A DNA stretch of 64,000 nucleotides, taken from assembly GCF_003086295.3 (NCBI RefSeq), contig NC_092040.1:62723559-62787558 (forward strand). The letters run 5' to 3'. Below, one piece after another: positions 53,860 through 64,000 of this stretch; positions within the stretch are counted from its first letter, which is position 1, and the number at the start of each line of letters is the position of its first letter. Under the pieces are notes generated by a model. It worked only from the letters and a program-made list of their open reading frames with translations, was not told where the DNA came from and ran no database searches. The position numbers and the translations under genes were made by a program. This DNA comes from Arachis hypogaea (taxonomy: Eukaryota > Streptophyta > Magnoliopsida > Fabales > Fabaceae).

Positions 53860-55901
53860 TGGTACACAAAATTGTGATACACAACTTCGTGCAGCTGACC
53901 AGCAAGTGCACTGGGTCGTCCAAGTAATACCTTACGTGAGTAAGGGTCGATCCCACGGAGATTGTCGGCTTGAAGCAAGCTATGGTCATCTTGTAAATCT
54001 CAATCAGGTGGATTCGAATGGTTACGGAGTTTTAATAATTAAAAGATAAATAAACATAAAATAGAGATAGAGATACTTATGTAATTCATTGGTGGGAATT
54101 TCAGATAAGCGTATGGAGATGCGTTATTGGTGCACGAAATTGTGATCTCAATGGCGCCAACAACTTAGTACGCACAATTGTAATCTCAACTCTTTTTTCA
54201 CAACTTCGCACAACTAACCAGCAAGTGCACTGGGTCGTCCAAGTAATAAACCTTACGTGAGTAAGGGTCGATCCTACGGAGATTGTCGGCTTGAAGCAAG
54301 CTATGGTCATCTTGTAAATATTAGTTAGTCGGATTCAAATGGTTATGGAGTTTTAATAATTTAAAATATAAATAAACACAAAACAAAGATAGAGATACTT
54401 TGTAATTCATTGGTGGGAATTTCAGATAAGCGTATGGAGATGCGTTATTCCTTCTGAATATCTGCTTTCCTACTGTCTTCATTCAATCATTCATATTCCT
54501 TTCCATGGCAAGCTATATATTGGGGATCACCGTTGTCAATGGCTACCTTCCGTCCTCTAGTGAAAATGGTCCTCTACGATTTCTGTACGGCTAATCAACT
54601 GTCAGATTTCTCGTCTCAGATGAAAAATACCAGGCATAGCTACCGCATGGCTAATCAGCTGTCAGTTCTTGATCGTGTCAGAATAAGATCCAATGATCCT
54701 TTTGCGCATTGTCACTGTGCCTCACAGTCGTGAGTTTAAAGCTCGTCACAGTCATCCCTTCCCAAATCCTACTCGGAATACCACAAACAAGGTTTAAACT
54801 TTCCGGATCTCAGGAATGCTGCCAATTATTTCTAGCCTATACCACGAAAGTTCTAATCTCATATTCAGATGCCCCATTGTCAGAGGAGAAATGATGTGAA
54901 TCGTTGGTTAGAAACCCAAGAGATATGAATTCAAGCTTGTTTTCATGTAGAACGGAAGTGTTTGTCAAGCACGCGTTCATAAGCGAGAATGGTGATGAGT
55001 GTCACTTGATCATCACATTCATCATGTTCTTGTGTGCGAATGAATATCTTGGAATAAGAATAAGCTTGAATTGAATAGAAGAACAATAGTACGTTGCATT
55101 AATACTCGAGGAACAATAGAGCTCCACACCTTAATCTATGAGGGGTAGAAACTCCACCATTGAAAATACATAAGCGATAATGGTGTTCATTGGTTTCAGC
55201 CCCAGAGAGGGAACCAGAATAACCAAGACCTAGGTCTAAGGACTAAACGTCCAAAGATGTCAAAAAAATTTAAAATACAGTAGTAAAAGGTCCTATTTAT
55301 AGAGAACTAGTATCTACGATTACAAAAATAAATAAATGATGCAGAAATCCACTTCCGGGCCCATTTGGTGTGTGCTTGGGCTGAGCATTGAAGCTTTCAT
55401 GTGTAGAGACTTTTCTTGGAGTTAAACGCCAGCTTTTATTCCAGTTTGGGCGTTTAACTCCAGCTTTTATCCTGTTTTTGGCGTTTAATGCCAGAATATG
55501 GCAGGAAGTTGGCGTTTGAACGTCAGTTTGCATCGTCAAAACTCGGGCAAAGTATGGACTATTATATATTTCTGGAAAGCCCAATATGTCTACTTTCCAA
55601 CGCAATGAAGAGCATGCCAATTGGGCTTCTGTAGCTCTAGAAAATCCATTTTGAGTGCAGGGAGGTCAGAATCCAACAGCATCTGCAGTCCTTTTTCAGG
55701 TTCTGAATTAGATTTTTGCTCAGGTTCCTCAATTTTAGCTAGAAAATACTTGAAATCATAGAAAAACACACAAACTCGTAGTATAGTCCAGAAATGTGAA
55801 TTTTGCTTAAATATTAATAAAAATATACTAAAAAGTAGCTAGATCCTACTAAAAACTTCATAAAAACAACGCCAAAAAGCGTATAAATTATCCGCTCATC
55901 A
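53860..55901 (-). repeat. Element H 5' LTR with internal tandem duplication
   Basis: 2042 bp, longer than the 1.46-1.72 kb of relatives. The U5 side is present twice: 53860-54127 and about 54158-54448 both run from an LTR-end-like TACACA/TACGCAC start to TGGAGATGCGTTAT. Between them, 54128-54157 contains TGGTGCACGAAATTGTGATC and a primer-site remnant ATGGCGCCAAC. Half-sites 55418-55430 and 55449-55461 are perfect reverse complements 31 nt apart. Confidence 0.8.
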
Positions 55902-56880
55902 AGAAGCTAAAGCACAACTCTCTAGAGAGGACCTGACAGAAATTTTTGAAAAAGAAGAAGACCTGGCAGCCGAAAATAACAATAATGCCAACAATGCAAG
56001 AAGGTGCTTGGTGACTTTACTGCACCAACTCCCGACTTCTATGGGAGAAGCATCTCTATTCCTGCCATTGGAGCAAACAACTTTGGCTTAAGCCTCAATT
56101 AGTTTCTATGATACAACAGAATTGCAATTTTCATGGACTTCCATTGGAAGATCCTCATCAGTTCTTGGCTGAATTTTTAGAAATCTGTGACACTGTTAAG
56201 ACCAATGGAGTTGATCCCGAGGTCTACAGACTTATGCTTTTCCCTTTTGCTATAAGAGACAGAGCTAGTATATCGTTGAACTCACAACCTAGAGACAGCC
56301 TGAACTCTTGGAAAAAGCTGGTCAATGACTTCTTAGCTAAATTCTTTCCACCTCAAAAGATGAGTAAGCTTAGAGTGGAAGTTCAAACCTTCAAACAGAA
56401 GGAAGGTGAATCCCTCTATGAAGCTTGGGAAAGATACAAGCAATTGATCAGAAGGTGTCCCTCTGACATGCTTTCAGAATGGAACATCATAGGTATCTTT
56501 TATGATGATCTGTCTGAGTTATCCAAGATGTCATTGGACCATTCTGCAGGCAGATATATTCATATGAAGAAAATGCCTGCAGAAGCCCAGGAACTCATTA
56601 AAATGGTTGCAAAAAAGGAGTTCTTGAGATTGATACTCTAAATTCCATATTAGCTCAGAACAAAATATTGACTAGGCAAGTCAATATGATTTTTTAGAAT
56701 TTGACTGGATTGCAAGCTGCATCTGGTAGTGCTAAAGAAGCCTCCTCTGAAGGAGAAGCTTATGACCTTGAGAATCCTGCAATGGAAGAGGTGAATTACA
56801 TGGGAGAATTCTATGGAAACACCTACAATTCTTCATGAAGGAATCACCCAAATTTCTCATGGAAGGATCAACAAAAGCCT
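55902..56880 (+). pseudogene. Element I gag fragment, oldest layer
   Basis: A/B-type gag on the plus strand, beginning in the equivalent of REAKAQLS and including FPPQKMSKLRVEVQTF. It carries several small frameshifts (near 56010 and 56085), stops (56639-56641, 56696-56698 and 56836-56838) and a deletion of about 70 bases near 56612. It is cut by H on the left and G on the right. The longest open stretch is 56108-56641. The heavy damage fits its place at the base of the nest. Confidence 0.82.
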
Positions 56881-58437
56881 TGATGAGCGGATATTTTATA
56901 CGCTTTTCGGGGGTATTTTCATGTAGATTTTAGCATGTTTTGATTAGTTTTTAATATAATTCTATTAGTTTTTAGGCAAAAAATCATATTCCTGGACTTT
57001 ACTATGAGTTTGTGTGTTTTTCTATGATTTTTGGTATTTTCTGGCTGAAATTGAGGGAGCTGAGCAAAAATCTGAGTTAGGCTGAAAAACGACTGCTGAT
57101 GTTGTTGGATCTTGACCTCCCTAAACTCGGAATGGATTTTTTGGAGCTACAAGAGTCCAATTGACGCACTCTCAATTGGGTTGGAAAGTAGACATCCAGG
57201 GCTTTCCATAAATATATAATAGTACATATTTTCCGTGAAGATAGATGACGTAAACTGGCGTTCAATGCCAGTTCTATGTTGCAGTCTGGCATCCAGCGCC
57301 AGAAACAGGTTACAAGTTGGAGTTCAACGCCCAAAACACGTTACAACCTGGCGTTCAACTCCAGAAACAACCCAAGCACGTGAGAGGCTTAAGTCTCAGC
57401 CCCAGCACACACCAAGTGGGCCCCAGAAGTGGATCTCTGCACCAATTATCTTAGTTTACTCATTCTCTGTAAACCTAGGTTACTAGTTTTGTATTTAAAC
57501 AACTTTTAGAGATTTATTTGGTACCTCATGACATTTTTAGATCTGAATTTTATACTCTTTGATGGCATGAGTCTCTAAACACCATTGTTGGGGGTGAGGA
57601 GCTCTACAGCATCCTGATGAATTAATACAATTCTTTCTGTTTTCCATTTAAACATGCTTGTTCCTATCTAAGATATTCATTCGCGCTTCACTATGAAGAA
57701 GGTGATGATCTGTGACACTCATCACCTTCCTCAACCCATGAACGTGTGCCTGACAACCACCTCCATTCTACATTAGATTGAATGAGTATCTCTTAGATTC
57801 CTTAATCAGAATCTTTGTGGTATAAGCTAGAATTGATGGCGGCATTCATGAGAATCCGAAAAGTCTAAACCTTGTCTGTGGTATTCCAAGTAGGATTCAA
57901 GGATTGGATGGCTGTGACGAGCTTCAAACTCACGATTATTGGGCGTGATGACAAACGCAAAAGAATCAACGGATACTATTCCGGCATGATCAAGAACCAA
58001 CAGATGATTAGCCGTGCTGTGACAGAGCATTTGGACCATTTTCACTGAGAGGATGGGAAGTAGCCATGGACAACGGTGACACCCTACATACAGCTTGCCA
58101 TTGAAGGAGCCTTGCGTGTGGGAAGAGGAATACTAGAGGAAAGCTTAAATAAGGAGGACAAAGCATCTTCAAAACTCCAACATATTCTCCATTATTGCAT
58201 AACAAGTAATTATTTCACGCTCTTTTATTTTTCTAATAATTCAAACTGATAATTATAATTGATATCCTGACTAAGAATAATAAAATAAACATAGCTTGCT
58301 TCAAACCAATAATCTCCGTGGGATCGACCTTTACTCACGTAAGGTATTACTTGGACGACCCAGTGCACTTGCTGGTTAATGGTACGAAATCATAAGAAAT
58401 CTTGATTTTGATATTGGGATTACAATTTCGTGCACCA
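56881..58437 (+). repeat. Element G 5' LTR
   Basis: 1557 bp with U3 sites of the GGCGTT/AACGCC type (57256-57362). The half-site pair at 57319-57331 and 57350-57362 is complementary except for the central base, with a 31-nt offset. The U5 end has GGGATCGACCTTTACTCACG. Confidence 0.88.
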
Positions 58438-58443
58438 AGTTTT

Positions 58444-58461
58444 TGGCGCCGTTGCGGGGGA
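58444..58461 (+). other. Primer binding site with one mismatch (element G)
   Basis: TGGCGCCGTTGCGGGGGA differs from the tRNA-Asp complement by C-to-G at position 12. Confidence 0.85.
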
Positions 58462-59579
58462 TTGTTCGAGTTTGAACAACTAAAGGTTTATTTTATTGCT
58501 TAGATTAGGAATAATTTATTTTTGTTGCTATAGAGTCATTAAATTCTGAGTCCTTTTTTCCCTTTTAAAAAAATTTTCAAAAATATTATTTTTCTTTATC
58601 AAATTTTTAATTTTTTGTGAGTTTAGTGTTTTGTTCTAAGTTTGGTGTCAATTACATATTTTATATTTTCCCTTTAAATTTTCGAATTTGTGCTCTTTGA
58701 TCTTCAAGTTGTTCTTGTTGATTTTTCTTGTTGATCTTTAATTTTTCTTGTTCTGTGTCTTTTCTTGTTTCGCTTGTGTTTTTCCAAAGCATTGGTCTTC
58801 CAAAAGGAATATACCTATTCAAAACAAGTGTTACATTTACTGCCCAATTGGCTAGAGCGTTGGTCTATATTCTTGGTAATTGGGTATCTTCTTTTTAAAA
58901 TCTTTTTCAAAAATAATTTTTCTTGATTTAATCTTGTGCCAAACTTTAAGTTTGGTGTTTTCTTGTCAATCTTTTTATAATTTTCGAAAATTTTATTGAA
59001 GTTTTCTAAAAATTTTAAGTTTGGTGTTCTTTCTTTTGTTCTTGTTGTTCTTGTGAATCTTCAAGGTGTTCTTGAGTCTTCTTTATGTTTTGATCTTAAA
59101 ATTTTTAAGTTTGGTATTCCTTGGTGTTTTTCCTCCAAAATTTTTGAAAACAAGGAGCATTAGATCTAAAAATTTTAAGTCTTGTGTCTTTTATGTGTTT
59201 TTCTCTTTCATCATAAAATTCAAAATTCAAAAAATATCTTTTCTAACTATTTTTTAGCTACTTTTTCGAAATTTTTTTATAAAAATTCAGATTTCAATTT
59301 CAAAATTTTTCAAATCTTATCCTTTTAAGATTTTTTTAAAAAAAATATATAATAATAATATTTTATTATCTTTTTCAAAAATATCCTAACCATTTTCTCT
59401 CTCCTAATTTTTTTAAATCTTCATAAAATATTAATTTTTTTATTTTAATTTTCTTATTTTATCTTATTTTTATTTTGGTTTTTATTTTATTTTATTTTAT
59501 TTCAAAAATCATTTTTTTATTATTATTTATTTATTTATAAACTAAAAATTTAAATCCACATTACCCCCTTTACTCCAAC
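58462..59579 (+). other. Element G leader with repeated TAAGTTTGGTGT motif and a tRNA-like hairpin
   Basis: A/T-rich, 1.1 kb. TAAGTTTGGTGT or a near copy occurs near 58639, 58949, 59019, 59106 and 59177. At 58842-58885 GCCCAATT and AATTGGGT can pair around GGCTAGAGCGTTGGTCT, which resembles the D-arm part of a tRNA. The tract 59270-59540 is almost pure A/T. No ORF is convincing. Confidence 0.6.
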
Positions 59580-60958
59580 ATGAACATAAGTGGAAATGAA
59601 CAGTCCAGAAGGACTTTGGGGTCATATGCTAACCCCACTACTACTTCATATGGGAGTAGTATATGTATACCCTCCATTGGAGTTAATAGTTTTGAGTTGA
59701 ATTCTCAGCTCATTATCACGGTGAAACAAAGTTGCCAGTATTCCGGTCTTCCACAAGAAGAACCTACAGAGTTTCTGGCACAGTTTTTACAAATTGCAGA
59801 CACAGTACATGATAAGGAGGTAGATCAGGATGTCTATAGGCTATTACTATTCCCATTTGCTGTAAAAGACCAAGCTAAGAGGTGGTTAAATAACCAACCT
59901 AAGGACAACATAAAGACATGGAAACAGTTGTCAAAAAAATTCCTGAATCACTATTTTCCTCTGAAACGGATGACATAGCTAAGGCTGAGCATCCAAGGCT
60001 TCAAACAAGGAGATAATGAATCTCTCTATGATGCCTGGGAGAGATACAGAAAGATGCTATGAAAATGCCCCTCTGAAATGTTTTCAGAGTGGGTGCAGTT
60101 AGCATCTTCTATTATGGGCTTACAGAAAGAGCTCAGATTTCTCTAGACCACTCAGCTGGTGGATCTATACACATGAGAAAGACAATAGAAGAAGCTCAAT
60201 AGCTCATTGATACAGTTGCCAGAAATCATCATCTGTACCTAAGCAGTGAACCTTCCATGAAAGAAGAGGCTAAAACAGTAACTGCTGAAATGAGTCCTGT
60301 AGAACAAGTTACAGAATTCAATCAGCAATTGGATTTTCTAATAAAACAGTTAGCTGAATTCAAAGAGATGTTACAAGAAACAAGAATGGCTAATATGAAT
60401 ATGGAACTGTAATTGAAGCAAACAGAACAGTAGTTATCAAAATAAATAACAGAAGAGTGCCAAGCAGTTCAATTAAGAAGTGGAAAAATATTAAATACCT
60501 CACTTCAAGACAGCAGGAAGTCAAGAAATGAGCAAACTACCCAAAATCCCTCTGAGGACAGTAAGAGCCCAGAGAGGAATAATTCTGGCGCTCAAACGCC
60601 AGAGAATGGGTGAAAAGGTGGTGTTGAACGCCCAAACCATGCTCAGTCCTGCTGTTCAACTCCAGAAACAAGCAAGGAATTGGCGTTGAATGCCCAAAGG
60701 AAGCATAGTTCTAGCGTTCAGACGCCATAAACAGGTGAGGAGTTGGCATCTAACGCCACTCCAGCTTCCACCCCTGGCATTCAAATGCTAGTGGAGGATC
60801 AGACACATACAAGTGCTGATAATAACCCTTCTAAAAAGGCTTCTCAACCTACATCTGTAGGCAATAAACCTGCAGCAACTAAGGTTGAGGAATACAAAGC
60901 CAAAATGCATTATCCTCAGAAACTCCGCCAAGCAGAACAGGATAAGTAATTTTCCCGT
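59580..60958 (+). pseudogene. Element G gag with several stops and frameshifts
   Basis: It starts at the ATG at 59580 (MNISGNEQSRRTLGSYANP), the counterpart of E's MDLRGIEQSRRTLGS. It is open to TAG 59976-59978 (Gln expected), followed by further stops near 60061 and 60199 and at least one indel near 60100. The core FPFAVKDQAKRWLNNQP is intact. The region 60585-60790 is palindromic repeats read as protein. The terminal part KMHYPQKLRQAEQDK ends at TAA 60947-60949 (Gln in E). There is no zinc knuckle. Confidence 0.82.
60585..60790 (+). repeat. Palindrome array inside element G gag-pro coding region
   Basis: Seven units start near 60585, 60618, 60650, 60681, 60712, 60743 and 60775, a period of 31-33 nt. 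They include GGCGCTCAAACGCC, GGCGTTGAATGCC and decayed forms. Confidence 0.85.
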
Positions 60959-61633
60959 TTTGCAGACTATCTCAGAACTCTTGAAATAAAGATTCCGTTT
61001 GCAGAGGCACTTGAGCAAATACCCTCTTATGCTAAGTTCATGAAAAAGATTTTAAGTCATAAGAAGGATTGGAGGGAAACTGAAAAAGTTTACCTCACTG
61101 AAGAATGCAGTGCAGTCATTCTGAAAAGCTTACCTGAGAAGCTTAAAGATCCCGGAAGCTTTATGATACCATGCACATTAGAGGGCACTTGTACCAAGAA
61201 AGCTCTATGTGATCTTGGGACAAGTATCAACCTAATACCTACATCTATTATCACAAAGCTTGGTTTGACTGAAGAAGTCAAACCAACCCGGATATGTCTC
61301 CAACTTGCTGATGGCTCCATTAAATACCCATCAGGCGTGATTGAAGACATGATTGTCAAGATTGGGCCATTCGCCTTTCCTTCTGACTTTGTGGTGCTGG
61401 AAATGGAGGAGCACAAGAGTGCAACTCTCATTCTAGGAAGACCTTTCCTAGCAACTGGCCAAACCCTTATATATGTCCAAAAAGGGGAAGTAACCCTGAG
61501 AGTCAATGAGGAGGAGTTCAAGTTGAATGTTGTCAGAGCTATGCAGCATCCAGACACCCCAAATGACTGCATGAATGTTTATATTATTGACTCTCTAGTA
61601 AAAGAGCTCAATATGACTGAGAGTCTCGAATAA
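60959..61633 (+). pseudogene. Element G protease
   Basis: Aspartic protease of the gag-pro-pol polyprotein. The frame passes from FADYLRTLEIKIPFAEALEQ to the active site ALCDLGTSINLIP (about 61201-61239; the usual DLGA/DLGS reads DLGT), then QLADGSIKYP and TLILGRPFLATGQTL. The frame stops at TAA 61631-61633 (E has a Ser codon there) and resumes in phase into RT. The changes are all single-base. Confidence 0.85.
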
Positions 61634-63259
61634 GAGCTAGAGGATATCTTTAAAGATGTTCAGCCTGATCTAGAGGAACCAGAGAGAATGATAGAACCTC
61701 TGAAAATCCCTCAGGAAGAGGAGAAACCTCCTAAACCCGAGCTCAAACCATTACCACCATCCCTGAAATATGCATTTCTGGGAGAAGGTGATACCTTTCC
61801 TGTAATCATAAGCTCTACCTTAGAGCCACAGGAAGAGGAAGCACTAATTCAAGTGCTAATGACACACAAAACAGCTCTTGGGTGGTCTATCAGTGATCTT
61901 AAGGGCATTAGCCCAGCTAGATGCATGCATAAGATTCTATTGGAAGGTGATGCCAAGCCAGTGGTTCAACCACAAAGGCGGCTGAATCCAGCCATGAAGG
62001 AAGTGGTGCAGAAAGAGGTCACTAAATTACTAGAGGTTGGGATCATTTATCCTATTTCTGATAGCCCCTGGGTGAGCCCTGTCCAAGTCATCCCTAAGAA
62101 GGGTGGCATGACAGTGGTTCATAATGAAAAAAGAGAACTGGTTCCTATAAGAACAGTTACTGGGTGGCGTATGTGTATTGATTATAGAAGGCTCAATACA
62201 GCTACCAGAAAGGATCATTTTCCTTTACCATTCATGGACCAGATGCTAGAGAGACTAGCAAGTCATGAATACTACTGCTTCCTGGATGGATATTCAGGTT
62301 ATAATCAAATTGCAGTAGATCCCCAAGATCAAGAGAAAATGGCATTCACATGTCCATCTGGAGTATTTGCATACAGAATGATGCCATTTGGCCTGTGCAA
62401 TGCACCTGCAACCTTTCAAAGATACATGCTCTCAATTTTCTCTGATATGGTGGAAAAATTTCTGGAAGTCTTCATGGATGACTTTTCAGTATTTGGAGAC
62501 TCATTCAGCTCCTGTCTTGACCATCTAGTACTTGTTCTAAAGAGGTGCCAAGAGACTAACCTAGTTTTAAACTGGGAGAAATGTCACTTTATGGTGACTG
62601 AAGGAATTGTCCTTGGGCACAAAATCTCTAACAGGGGAATAGAGGTAGATCAAGCTAAGGTAGAGGTAATTGAAAAATTACCACCACCAGCCAATGTTAA
62701 GGCAATCAGAAGCTTTCTAGGGCATGCAAGATTCTATAGGAGGTTTATAAAGGATTTTTCAAAAATCGCCAAACTTCTAAGTAATCTGCTAGCTGCTGAC
62801 ATGCCATTTATCTTTGATAAGGAGTGTCTGCAGGCATTTGAGACTCTGAAAGCTAAATTGGTCACAGCACCAATCATCTCTGCACCAAACTGGACATTAC
62901 CATTTGAACTGATGTGTGATGCTAGTGACCATGCCATTGGTGCAGTGTTGGGACAGAGACATGACAAGGTTCTGCATGTTATTTACTATGCCAGTCGTGT
63001 TTTAAATGACGCACAGAAGAACTACACAACCACAGAAAAAGAGCTACTTGCAGTGGTTTACGCCATTGACAAATTCAGATCCTATTTAGTAGGATCAAAA
63101 GTGATTGTGTACACTGATCATGCTGCTCTTAAATATCTACTCACAAAGCAGGATTTAAAACCCAGACTCATCAGATGGGTGTTGCTTCTGCAAGATTTTG
63201 ATATAGAAATAAGAGACAGAAAAGGGACAGAGAACCAAGTAGCAGATCACCTGTCCTGA
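61634..63259 (+). pseudogene. Element G reverse transcriptase and RNase H, nearly intact
   Basis: A 523-codon open stretch (61688-63259) in phase with the protease. RT motifs in order: [84 protein letters not shown] and FMDDFSVFG (catalytic Asp codons at 62477-62482). RNase [32 protein letters not shown] and [11 protein letters not shown], all catalytic residues retained. It ends at TGA 63257-63259 where E has Trp. This is the best preserved RT in the window and of the Athila type. Confidence 0.9.
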
Positions 63260-64000
63260 ATAGAACTAGTAGAAGGGGCGTCCCTCCCTCTTACTGAGAT
63301 CTTTGAGACCTTTCCGGATGAGCAACTCTTTCCATCCAGGAAGTGCCATGGTTTGCAGACATTGCAAACTACAAGGTAGTGAGATTCATACCCAAAGAGT
63401 ACAGTAGGCAGCAATCAAAGAAGTTGATCACGGATGCAAAGTACTATCTTTGGAATGAACCATATCTCTTCAAGAGATGTGCAGATGTAGTAATCCATAG
63501 AGGTGTGCCTAAAGAGGAAGCACAGAAGATCCTCTGGCACTGCCATGGATCATAGTATGGAGGACATTTTGGAAGTGAGCGAACAGCCACAAGAGTTCTC
63601 CAATGTGGCTTCTACTGGCCTACTCTTTATAAGGATTCCCGAGTGTTTGTACTTAATTGTGACAGTTGCCAAAAATCTGGTAATTTGCCTCACAGTTATG
63701 CCATGCCTCAACAAGGGATCTTAGAGATTGAGTTGTTTGATGTATGGGGTATTGACTTCATAGGGCTTTTCCCACCATCATACTCAAACACTTATATTCT
63801 TGTGGCAGTGGATTATGTATCCAAATGGGTGGAAGCTATTGCAACACCCACTAACGACACTAAGATAGTGTTAAAATTACTCCAGAAACATATCTTCAAC
63901 AGATTTGGTACCCCTAGAGTATTAATCAGTGATGGGGGCACTCATTTCTGCAATAAACAGCTATACTCTGCTTTGGTTCGTTATGGAGTTAGCCACAGTG
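63260..64000 (+). pseudogene. Element G integrase, partial at window edge
   Basis: Phase shifts near 63335. The new frame has VPWFADIANYKV, the zinc-binding WHCHGS...YGGHFG...CDSCQK with a TAG at 63553-63555, the first catalytic Asp in [20 protein letters not shown], and the second Asp in [10 protein letters not shown] near 63930-63955. The third catalytic residue lies beyond position 64000. E lacks this domain because its junction falls just before it. Confidence 0.87.

Larger units (their letters stand above)
51263..55901 (-). mobile_element. Element H: A/B-type retrotransposon fragment, antisense
   Basis: Minus-strand order from 55901 downward: 5' LTR, degenerate primer site, leader with palindromes, gag cut off at 51263 by element C. 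The rest of H lies left of the window. The LTR end TCATCA abuts AGAAG of element I gag, so H is inserted in I. It is older than C because C interrupts it, and its primer site and LTR have decayed. Confidence 0.82.
56881..64000 (+). mobile_element. Element G: autonomous-type Athila-like LTR retrotransposon, right end outside the window
   Basis: 5' LTR 56881-58437, tRNA-Asp primer site with one mismatch, leader, gag, palindromes within the coding region, protease, RT, RNase H and integrase up to the window edge. The LTR begins TGATGAGCGGATATTTTATACGC and ends GTGCACCA, like A and B, so it is a plausible pol donor type for them. It interrupts element I after AGCCT (56876-56880). Possibly related to the Arachis element FIDEL; unverified. 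Confidence 0.88.

Noticed and set aside
58842..58885. Complete tRNA gene
   Set aside because: Only a D-arm-like segment is present; no T-arm, acceptor stem or full length.

Overview
The window is plant nuclear DNA made up almost entirely of nested LTR retrotransposons. I see no host gene, tRNA gene or rRNA gene. Two things point to a plant Ty3/gypsy landscape. Primer binding sites are complementary to the 3' end of tRNA-Asp (Athila-type elements) or to initiator tRNA-Met (chromovirus-type), and the reverse transcriptases carry FMDD and [11 protein letters not shown] signatures. The abundant GGCGTT-N-AACGCC palindromes and the LTR start TGATGAGCGGATAATTTATACGC look to me like legume DNA, most likely Arachis (peanut or a wild relative). 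That attribution is from memory. The FIDEL/Feral autonomous and non-autonomous pair described in Arachis is a possible match that I cannot check here.

Layout. Element I (55902-56880, +) is an old gag fragment. It was hit by H (51263-55901, minus) and by G (56881-64000, +; right end outside the window). H was hit by C (17053-51262, +), an Athila-like element with gag, protease, RT, RNase H, integrase and an extra ORF in the env position. C's 5' LTR was hit by A (1-17052, +; left end outside), and A was hit by B (2415-12694, +). C also carries an antisense solo LTR in its protease region (19918-22150), a full-length antisense element E in its RT (23470-32748), and a chromovirus-like element F with 4-kb LTRs in its integrase (33958-44981). 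Five-base target duplications are visible on both sides of B, the solo LTR, E and F, so those insertion events can be read exactly.

How the parts relate. A and B have LTRs, gag plus an aspartic protease, and an accessory ORF homologous in position and motifs to the env-position ORF of C, but no RT, RNase H or integrase. They look like a non-autonomous family that would need a pol donor such as G or the parent of E, which share their LTR ends, primer site and palindromes. E is a chimera: its gag-pro-pol half comes from the G-type lineage and its 3' half from the A/B-type lineage, with a junction near 26950. All coding regions carry stops, frameshifts or deletions. Many stops sit at expected glutamine codons, as expected for C-to-T decay of methylated DNA.

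The most interesting non-coding signals are: (1) arrays of short palindromes spaced at about 31 nt, including pairs of half-sites in the LTRs that are not self-complementary but are complementary to each other at a fixed 31-nt offset in six LTR copies; (2) a hairpin just after the gag-pro or pol stop whose stem is preserved with different bases in C and A/B/E; (3) a conserved stretch of about 330 nt before the 3' LTR of A, B and E; (4) many copies of a motif resembling the plus-strand primer site. Positions of junctions and counts were read by eye.
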